A stretch of 64,000 bases of DNA, taken from positions 868,001-932,000 of the forward strand of contig CBDDKZ010000005.1 in the NCBI GenBank assembly GCA_965230415.1. Direction: 5' to 3'. Source of the stretch: CBDDKZ01 sp965230415. Lineage in GTDB: Bacteria; Bacteroidota; Bacteroidia; Cytophagales; JAAEPT01. Below, one piece after another: positions 41,142 to 50,500 of the stretch. Below the pieces are notes generated by a model that had not been told where the DNA came from, ran no database searches, and saw only the letters and a list, made by a program, of their open reading frames with translations. The translations under genes and the position numbers were made by a program. The stretch's first letter is position 1. Each line of letters starts with the position of its first letter.

Positions 41142-43133
41142 TTATTCCCGAGGTAAACTCGGGACAAGACCCTTACCCACCTCTTTCTGTTGCTCATTTT
41201 CGGTGTTTCGAAGCGTTTCCAGTAATTCATCCAGCACATCCAGGCCTTTTTGCAAGTGGCTGTAATCGTCCCAATCGCAGATTTCATACTCATAACCCAC
41301 CTTTTTGTTCCCTCCTACTCTTCTGATGTAATCGTATTGCTCTAAAGTACCCAGGTAACGATTTGCTTTCATTGGATACAGCCGAAAGTAATTCCGTACC
41401 TCTTTGCTATAAAAGCTCGTCTTCTTCACTTGCTTTAGCCAGCTTTTAAGTGCCTCGAAGAAGCTTCTTATGCTTTTGGGCAGTTCATCACTTTTCGTTA
41501 AAAGCACCTCCTTCATAAGTCTATTGGCCGTCTCAATGTCTTCTAAAGTGGTCTCGATGTATAGTTCCCCGTTTTCATCTGCCTTTTCTTGTCTTTGGTA
41601 TTGATGGTACCAGGTTACCGTTTCGATAAACTGTAAGTAGTGTTCGTTGGTACGTAGTGGTTTAAAGCACTTGTGCGGGATTTTTAAGTGCTCCGCATAA
41701 GGATTGACTACTTTTACCGGTTCTAAGACTTGTTGGATGTGTAGTAAAGTTTGCGCCGCCTGAAGCTCATTTTCGGTATTGATTTTATTCGCGCTCAGCT
41801 TTCGTTGGTAGTCCATAATCGCCTCTTGCTGCTCGTAGCTGTTATCCAGGTGCAATAGTAAACAACGATTCGCATTGTCTTCGTAGATCTTTTCTTTGGT
41901 GGTCGTGCCACTTAGGCAGATGGGGCCAAACACTTCCAGTTTCCTTGTTTTGTTGCTGGTGCTGGTCGGGCTGTCTTTCATTGGAACGATCTTACTAATC
42001 CACTGTTTGGTTTGTAGTTCTCTTAAAGGGTAGAGTAAATATTGCACCCCATCCATATCTTCAATGAGTACTACTTTGTGACATAAATCGTAAGGTTCCA
42101 GGTAGTAAAAGGCGTTTTCTGTGCTGGCCGTAAAAGTGAACTTTTCTTGCTCGGGCACAAAACGTGCTACTTTTTCCTGCAAGTAGGTTTTACCAGTGCC
42201 ACTCGCACCCAAACAGATTACATGCAAGGGCTTGGGACGTTTTCTGCTGCTGTAGACTAACCAAAGTATTTGTCTGTTGATGGTTTCGCCAATGATACCA
42301 CTTTCGCCCAGCAGTTCATTGGTGCGATGCATTAAGTCTTGTTCTTTTAAAAAAGCGATAACTTGTTGCTTTTCCCCGGCTGTTAATGCTGGTGTTTCCG
42401 GATTGGTGCTACTATTTTGGTTGAGTGCTTCCAGGCGGTAGTTTTCCAGATGATCAGTGAGGTTTTGCAAGGCTTTTCTGATCACGCTTGTACCGATTTC
42501 CAAGCGTTCTGCCGTCTTGCGGGTGAGTTTCTCCACCTGGTCGTCGTTGTACAGATCTAGGCTGTGACGGATGCTATTTCCTTCGTTTTGTTCCTTGATA
42601 GTGATTTTTAGGGTTACCCGCAAGCGATCCAGACCTTCTAATCGAACACCACCTAAAGCTGTGATTGCTAGTTGATCATCCTGGTAACTCAGCTGCTCAT
42701 CACTGACTTTTGTAAAACAACCAGCCAAGGGGAAGTGGATCCCCTCCTTAACTTCCCCCGGCTGATCTTCCGAACTGGTTTGTCCATCGGATTGGGCATC
42801 TTGAGTGCCTTTAGGCCCCGGGTCTTTGCCCGGGGCAGGCACAGGAGTTACATTTGCTCCTAGTAATGCTTTTGCTTTCTCGATTGCCTCATGCTTGGTA
42901 CAACCTTCTTTGTGTTGGATAAAGTCGATGACATCGCCATTGCCAGCCTTGCAGTCTTTGTGGAAGCACTGGTAACGATTCGTGTCCAGATAGATTTGCA
43001 TCGTCTTTTTTCTACCACCTTGCTTTGGAGTGTGAAAGGGACAGGTTAATGCGCCTTTGGCAGTGGGTTTTAAGTGGTAGTAGTTCAAAACTTCCATGAT
43101 GCTTAGTCGCTCTTTGATTTCCTTAATCTCCAT
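41142..43133 (-). CDS. CHC2 zinc-finger / AAA ATPase replication protein (663 aa), copy 2
   Basis: Identical to 33071-35062: zinc finger 31-61, Walker A 309-316, no Toprim domain. Confidence 0.85.
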   Translation of the reverse strand: MEIKEIKERLSIMEVLNYYHLKPTAKGALTCPFHTPKQGGRKKTMQIYLDTNRYQCFHKDCKAGNGDVIDFIQHKEGCTKHEAIEKAKALLGANVTPVPAPGKDPGPKGTQDAQSDGQTSSEDQPGEVKEGIHFPLAGCFTKVSDEQLSYQDDQLAITALGGVRLEGLDRLRVTLKITIKEQNEGNSIRHSLDLYNDDQVEKLTRKTAERLEIGTSVIRKALQNLTDHLENYRLEALNQNSSTNPETPALTAGEKQQVIAFLKEQDLMHRTNELLGESGIIGETINRQILWLVYSSRKRPKPLHVICLGASGTGKTYLQEKVARFVPEQEKFTFTASTENAFYYLEPYDLCHKVVLIEDMDGVQYLLYPLRELQTKQWISKIVPMKDSPTSTSNKTRKLEVFGPICLSGTTTKEKIYEDNANRCLLLHLDNSYEQQEAIMDYQRKLSANKINTENELQAAQTLLHIQQVLEPVKVVNPYAEHLKIPHKCFKPLRTNEHYLQFIETVTWYHQYQRQEKADENGELYIETTLEDIETANRLMKEVLLTKSDELPKSIRSFFEALKSWLKQVKKTSFYSKEVRNYFRLYPMKANRYLGTLEQYDYIRRVGGNKKVGYEYEICDWDDYSHLQKGLDVLDELLETLRNTENEQQKEVGKGLVPSLPRE

Positions 43134-43378
43134 CAGGCCAGCTTTTTGAGTTGCGTTTTGATGCTTTGCAGTTCCTGGACCTTTTCTTGTACTTGTTGTG
43201 CTGCTGCTTCCAATGGCTCAATGATCAGTAAGCCTTCTCTAATTGTGATACTCACGTGGTCGTTGATGGTAAAGCCGAGTTTTGCCAGCCATTGGCCGGC
43301 TAAATGGATATGTGGTACCTGGTTGCTTCCTTGAGTTATGGGATGGATCTTGAGGGTTTTGGTTTTGCGTTCGGACAT
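43133..43378 (-). CDS. SymE-like AbrB-fold protein, copy 3
   Basis: Identical to 35062-35307; first gene of the replication operon of E1. Confidence 0.7.
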   Translation of the reverse strand: MSERKTKTLKIHPITQGSNQVPHIHLAGQWLAKLGFTINDHVSITIREGLLIIEPLEAAAQQVQEKVQELQSIKTQLKKLA

Positions 43379-43548
43379 TTCTGAAAGTTTTTTGAAAAAA
43401 AATCATTTTGTGCATATTCACTTTAAACATACCACATACACTTCAATAAAGCAAACTTTAAAAACAACAAATATAGCCAATACACTTTAACAAAATTGAT
43501 ATAAACGTGCGATTTAGCTATTTTTAAGCACTATTTACGTGATTTCAC

Positions 43549-43905
43549 TTGATTATGAGCTTAGCAGAAAGACTTAAAAATTCGCGCACTAACAAAAAAT
43601 TATCACAACAAAAACTCGCCGAACTAGCCAATGTACATTATACTAATGTTGGCAGGTACGAAAGAGGTGACGCTAAACCTTCTGCTGATGTACTTAACAG
43701 ACTCGCTAACGCTCTTGATGTTTCGCCCGATTTTTTAATGAATGGCACTATTGACGACAAAGCACAAAGCAATATTTCCGATCAGGAACTACTCGCGCAG
43801 TTTAAAAAAATAGAACAAATGCCCGAAGATCGTAAAAGACTCATTAAAGAGATTCTAGACGCTTTTATTCTCAAAACCGATCTACAACAAAAACTAGCTT
43901 CCTAA
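43549..43905 (+). CDS. XRE-family regulator (118 aa), family 2, copy 2
   Basis: Identical to 35478-35834. The divergent spacer (43379-43548) carries the same CACTTTAA boxes, and a terminator-like hairpin follows at 43936-43964. Confidence 0.9.
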   Translation: MIMSLAERLKNSRTNKKLSQQKLAELANVHYTNVGRYERGDAKPSADVLNRLANALDVSPDFLMNGTIDDKAQSNISDQELLAQFKKIEQMPEDRKRLIKEILDAFILKTDLQQKLAS

Positions 43906-43981
43906 TTCCCCTCCTGTGCCCTTTCCGATATAAACTAAAAAAGACCCACTACAGGCCTTTTCTTTATTTCTTCTCTTGTAG

Positions 43982-44046
43982 CATGTACGACACAAGATGC
44001 AATCTTGCGCCAGCACTAGTGGCTATTTACTCGCACCAGCGGGGGG
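43982..44046 (+). repeat. Hairpin repeat, copy R9
   Basis: Identical to R8, between the XRE terminator and the immunity gene of E1. Confidence 0.8.
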
Positions 44047-44053
44047 CTTGCTG

Positions 44054-44506
44054 TTAACTTGAAACAGCAGGAGTCAATTTATTTAGCATACTTAATATTT
44101 TCTCAGTTAAATCTTTTCGACTTATATTCAAATCAGACTTTACTGATTCTGTATCATCTCCTGATATCCCTTTATTTTTCCCATTAAATTTATATGGTTT
44201 AATTTCATACATATCTTCATCCTTAAAAACTCCAACACACACAGAACTTGAATATAATTTATTAAACGATGACTCTTTTAAGCTTTTCAGTAGTTTGTTT
44301 CCAAGCCAAATGTCTTCTTCTTCACTTTCTGATATTTCGCGACTTGATTCCAAAGACTCAAAAATTTTATCTTCTAAATCTTTTATTTGTGAGCTAATTG
44401 GAAAAATGAAAATAGGCTCTCCATTTATATAACTCCATGACTCAGTTCTATAAGATGTTACGATTTTATAATCAGATTTCGTTTTATATATATGAATCAA
44501 CTGCAT
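44054..44506 (-). CDS. Putative immunity protein A (150 aa) of the active tip
   Basis: Starts 10 bp after the stop of the giant RHS gene and ends next to repeat R9. Cytosolic, no signal peptide, consistent with a nuclease toxin that acts inside the cell. No family is recognised with certainty. Because E1 carries it, any replacement of the RHS tip by this element also brings the matching protection. Confidence 0.7.
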   Translation of the reverse strand: MQLIHIYKTKSDYKIVTSYRTESWSYINGEPIFIFPISSQIKDLEDKIFESLESSREISESEEEDIWLGNKLLKSLKESSFNKLYSSSVCVGVFKDEDMYEIKPYKFNGKNKGISGDDTESVKSDLNISRKDLTEKILSMLNKLTPAVSS

Positions 44507-44516
44507 ATTTCCTTGT

Positions 44517-47500
44517 TTATTTAACTACTCTTACATTCATTTCAACACCTTTTTTTTCTGCGTATTTAATAACAGCATTTATTTCCTTTTGAACAGCTTT
44601 AGAAGCTCCTCGAGGGATACCTACCTCAAGTACCTTTTTAGTAATATCTTTAGCCAGAACTTCTTGACCTCCCCAACTTGTATCTTTAAATTTACTTAAA
44701 TCATCTACATATTTAGTAAGTTGCTTTTGAATAGAACCAGACTTAAGCACTCCATCTTTTAGATATTTTTTCGCGTAAATATCTAAAGTTTTAACACTCG
44801 TTGCAACGCCTTTGTAAAAGGCGTCAATAACTGGAAAATTGTGCGTTTTCATTAGACCTTTAATGCCTAACATTTTTTCATAAACAAATCCTCTTGACTT
44901 CATGCCTATAGCAGGTAATTTCCAAATAGAATTTCCTGCACCTTTTAAAAGACTCGTTACACCTTTTCCTAATCTACCAATAGCAATACCTGTAATATAA
45001 AATTCAGCTGTCCATACGAGCATTTCATTAAAACTCTCTTCTGCCTGATCATACTGCTTACGTTCTTCCCACCACGTTGGCGAACCTCCCATTGCTGCAT
45101 TAGCTTTATTTAAACCACTCGCTAAAATATTCTTTGTATTTTTATGAAACAGTACCCCTTTCGATTTTTCTAGTTCCATATATGGCTGCTTATCCGGTTT
45201 GACATTCCCTACATATTCAAAACCTCGAACATCATTCTCTCCTTCAATATAGAAACCTAGTCTATTCATATAGTAGGCTTTCTCAAGACCTTCTAATTCA
45301 ATAAACGCAATTGGGGTATTTTCACCAAATGCATAAGGTGAGTTAAAAGGATATTTTGTTGCTAATGGATCCACAGCAAAGAATCTTCCTATCCTTGGAT
45401 CATGCATTCTATATTTGTAATTCAGGCTATTCCCATTTCCTTTCACCTCATCATCTTTTTCCTGACCGTTGAACCCATAGCGGTAACTTTCAGAACTAAA
45501 GCTTCTATTCGGCATCACCATCCCAAACGGGTAGTACTCATTCGCGCTGAGTACGTTTGCTGTAAAGTCTGTGGCATTGGTATTAAGCAGTCGTCTACCT
45601 GATAACACCACACTCACATTCCCTAAATGATCGGCTAGTTCATATTGTCTGCTACCATAGTCCAATACATAACTTCCTTGTCCGCTTGTGTCAGTGCCTT
45701 CTGTTACATCAATTACATTCGTATTTAATCCTACACGTGAGGAACCGTAGATGCTACGCTCTATCAGGTTCAGATCCATGGTGGTCTGTGTCGACATAAC
45801 GATATGTTCTTTGTAAATACCCATGCAGTTCCCGCTAGCATCTCTAATATAGTGATTTACAGTTACAGTATCGCTATTTTTAGGAATAACTTTTTTTATC
45901 ACCCTGTTACCTGCCGCGTCATATACAAATTCCAGGTCAGGTTTGGCACTTGTTTCTTTACGATACACCTTCCACACCTTGCCATAGACCGTCCAGGCGA
46001 TGCTGTCGATCTCTTCCTGGTCGTCTTTGATCAGGTTGCCAATACCATCGTAAGCATAGTTGTCTGTATCCTGCCCTGCATTAGGGTGTTGGGTATCTGA
46101 TCCCTGGATGTCTCCCCAGTCGTCGTGGTCGTCTTTGGTGTAACCCGCATTGTCTGCTACCTGTAGCAGTCGGTTCGTATACCTATTGCTGCCCAGGTCT
46201 CCCGGTCGGTCGTAATGGTATTCCAATTGATCCATCGACTCGCCTTCATCGGCTGTTCTGTTTAAGCTCATGATGTTACCATTCGCATCGTAGTTTAAGG
46301 CTACCCCGTAAGCATCGTTTTGCACGGTATTGCTTAAGTCCGTATTCGTTCCTTCATAATAAGTACTCGTCTTCAGACGGTTTAGCTGATCGTACTTGTA
46401 GCCAAACACACTTGGTGCACTGTTATTATCCTTCATAAAGTGTGCAATTGCCGTTACCCTGCTTGAGATATTACCGTTAAACAAGTCCTCACTCTCACTG
46501 GCTACTGCTCCACCCAACTCACTGCCTGTATATGTCTGTGTGCCAATCGTCTTATAATCTCCCGCATAGTAGTTCAGCTGGAAGCCAAACTCATCTTTAA
46601 GTACGCCGGTTGTACTTGTACCATCCTCACCAATATCTGTCCCTGCTGCCAGGTTGTTGCCGTTCACTGCCTTCAACCAGCCATGTAGCGTATAAGCATA
46701 ATCACAGCCCTGTACCCGCAAGTCACCACATACACTACGCATCAACGGACCGTGTCTGTAATAATCGTAAGTAGCCTGATGCTCCCAGATCACTCTGTCT
46801 TCTGAAGTTTCCACCTCTTCAATACGGTTATCCGCATCGTAGCTATAACGGTGATAGAACGCATCTTTCTGTCCACGCTGGTAGGCCACCTCATTCACAT
46901 TACCACTTACCAGGTCATAGTCATAATCCACCCTTTTGTAACGTTGTGTTAAGCTACTACCTGTTTCCAGTGGGTAGTTCGCAAAAGCAGGATTATCCTG
47001 TACCAGCGTATGTACATTGCCATGGATATCGTAACTATAGAATGTCGCATATTCATAGTTGCCTGCTGCCAATGGATCGAAGTCATAAGACACTCCTTGA
47101 CTGTAAGCATCCGTATAACTAGTCGCTGCAACACGGTTTCTTAACGTACTACTTGTAAAGTCCACCGCATCGTTCAGGGTCGCATAGTGTGCTTCGATCG
47201 CATCCATTTGTGGGTGCAGCGTATCGTAATACGTACGCGTAACCTCGGTGCGTAAGCCACTTTCTACAAACTCACGTACATAACCTTCACTGATATTAAA
47301 CGAGGTATTCTCACCTGATGCTTCACCCAGACCCAGTGGCTGCTGGTCGGTAAACACTTCGCCTACCTCGATGATTCTTCCTAAATGATCATAGAAGGTA
47401 TAGCTATAAGCCGGCAAGTATGGATCTTGTGTTTGTTTTTCATATTGCTTCGTATTTTGACTCAGCACCAGTCTGCCCAGTTCATCGTACCAAAACAAGC

Positions 47501-50500
47501 CACTGAAGCGATCCCGCATGTCCGTCATTTTCACCACCTGGTTAGCGGTAACAACCACCCCTTCGGCCCTGCTTTGTGTGCTGATACTCAACACCGGCTC
47601 GCCTGATGGCATCAGCTGACTGTCGTCGTTATTGTTCCAGCCTTCACCTCCGTTGATCGTCTTGAGTACTACGCCCACATTACTTTGATTATCTTCACCA
47701 CTCACATAACCGATCTCCCGATCTACAAAGTCCACCGTATACCAGTCCCCTGCATCATCCGGTTTTACTGCCTGCCAGCCTGGAAGACCTGTGGTCAGGT
47801 CCAGCTTGTAGACCGCATTGCCGTCTCCACACAGGTAACCCACCTTGCTGTCTACAAAGGTGATATCACGTAAGGTATTAGCGCTCTCTGCGGTAATGGA
47901 CTCATCGCTAAAGGTGTTGTTACTTAAGTTATAGCTATACAAGCCTCCTGCTTCACCTACCGCATATACTTTGTTGTTGTATATAAACGCTGTCGCCTCT
48001 AAGGTCGTGCTTGCAGGAAGCGGTATTGCCATCCAATTAGCACCGCCGTTTGTCGTATACAGCCAGCTATTGACTCCTACCACTGCTGCTTTATTGTTAT
48101 CATAAATAGCCACTCCCTGTAGTATCTCGGTGGTACCCGAGGACTGAATCGTCCAGTTGCGACCGCCATCTATCGTTTTAATAATCGTGCCCTGTGCTCC
48201 TACTGCATAACCCCGACCCGAAGCACTTATCACTGCATCGTTGATTTGTGGGGTAGCAAGTTGTGGTAACGGACTAAACGCGCCGCCCGTAGAGGTCGCT
48301 ATAAAACCGCCGTCGCCTACTGCCAGTTGCATCAAGCTTCCTGACTCCGACAGATCCAGGGCATTCACCTTTCTGTTGATGCCTCCTACCGACAGTAAGG
48401 TCCCTGTAGTAGCACCTCCATACACATCATCAGCTGTTGCCAGTAGCACATTATTGCTATTACTCACCACCAGTTCTTGCCCTGTTTGGCTGTCACTGCT
48501 GTTGATTAACCAGCCAGCACCGATACTATATACGCGCGTACCATTAACTCCTACCGCCACTACATCATCTTGTGAGGATACGCCGATCGTTTGTAAGTCT
48601 TCATTCATACCACTACCCTCATCGGTTAATTGGTAGTTCACCCCATTATAATCCAGACTCAGCAGCTGACCTGCTGTCCCTGCAAAATACACCTGGTAGT
48701 CCGTATTGGTACTCGTCTTGCGTAAGGCCATATCTGTTATTGGAAGCGGGGTAATCGACAAAGATTCTTCCTGCCAACCTCCCTCACTGTCATAAACATA
48801 CAATGTACCGTTTGCTATACCTGTTAGCTTGCTTGCCGTAAAGGCCAACTCTTCAAAGCCCTCGTTATTGGCACTCAATACCTGCCAGTTTACTCCGCCA
48901 TCACTACTGCGATAAATGTTACTTGCGCCTACCAAAATACCTTCATCATCTGTGGCAAAGCTGATCTGTCTCACATCATCACTGATTGTGGTAGTCGCCC
49001 AATCGCCCAGTGGCTCGCCATTGTCCATCGGCACATAACTGTTGTAATACCAGCCCGTCGCCGTAGTCACCAACAACTCATAAAAAGCGCCTGTACGTTC
49101 ATAACGTCCATACAGGTTTGTGATAGCAGTGGTAGTCCAGGGGCCACTTATCATACGCTCCGTACCTGCATCATGTACATACAGGTCGCTACCTATCCAG
49201 TAGCACACCTGTTCGGTTCCTGCAAGACTTAAGCCTGCCGGAGTATTACTTAAATTAATTTCATTACTGCTCTGGTTGTCGTTTAATAAGCGTAGCGTAT
49301 TACCTGTTAGTCCGTAAAGCTCATCTTCGCTTTCCAGTTTATATACTGCTTCATAATAGGTATCAAGGGTTCGTTCCTGACCATTGAAGCGGTCGATCGC
49401 AAGCCACTCACTGCCATTGTCTACAAACAACTCGTTACCGGTCATCGCGATATCCTCAAAGTCTTCCTGGTTATGACCACTGGCAACCTGGCTATAGGTA
49501 CTCCCTCTTTCCTGTTGTAATAACAATCCGCTATTTCCTGCCACACTACTCTGTCCATTGGCTACTGCCAGGGCCTGCGGCTCCCTGCCCAGGTTATTGA
49601 TTTGTTCTTCCTGCCAGTTTAAGCCGCCATCTGCTGTGGTATATACATAACCACGATCACCCAAACTACTGCTAAGCACCCCATGATCCGCATCCACAAA
49701 ACCAATACCACTCACCATACCTACTACTTCATCAAGACTAAAGCCTGCTACCTGCTGCCAGCTAGTGCCTGCATCTGTAGTGCTGTAGGCATGGCCTGCT
49801 GCTGTGATCGCATAACCCGTACTGCCAGTACCAAAGAAACTTAAGTACTCAATACCTTCATTGCTGCCTATCGATAAGATCGTCCATACTCCGTTCTGGT
49901 TGCGTACTACTGTTCCAGACTCACCGGCTGCATACATCAGGTTCGCATCTACCACATAAGCCGTATACAAATTGCCGATACCAATGTTTTCCAGGGACTG
50001 CCAGCTCTTGCCGCCGTCGGTCGTATAATACAACACACCTGTCTGGTCATTCTGGTCAGTACCATACAGCAAACCATTGCCATTGCCTGCTACCGTGGCT
50101 CCATTCCAGGTTGTATTTGCCTCATTGGGCGTACTCACCTCTTCGCTGTAGCGCTGCATCAAATCATGGTCTGGTACCGATTGACCGATCAGCTGGTTCA
50201 ACGAGTTATACGTATAGGTCGTCGCATAGCGGTGTTGTGGGAACACATTAGCTCGCTGGTTACTTGCACGCTGCGTGCGTAGTTCTCCCATCTGCGTACT
50301 GTTTAACGGACGTACCCCTTCCGGTGGTACCGTACGCACCAGGTTACCTCCCTGGTCGTAGTAGTACAAGGTGTAGTGATGTACGGCCTCTCCGCTCTGG
50401 TTCTGCATCGTCATTGACTCATTGGTAGCCAGGCAGTGATTTAGGTAATTGTTTTGAAAGTCGATCTTTAAGCCATTGATATAGGTGCGGTACTTTTCAT

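Larger units (their letters stand above)
37452..45540. mobile_element. Element E1, second copy of the 8071-bp tandem repeat
   Basis: Starts and ends with the 18-bp sequence CCAAACGGGTAGTACTCA (37452-37469 and 45523-45540). At its right end the DNA continues into the RHS core of the giant gene (TTCGCGCTGAGTACG), so the tip of E1 is the active tip of that gene. Confidence 0.88.

Noticed and set aside
44054..44506. Assigning the 150-aa protein to a named CdiI family
   Set aside because: Size and position fit, but no diagnostic motif could be recognised by eye.
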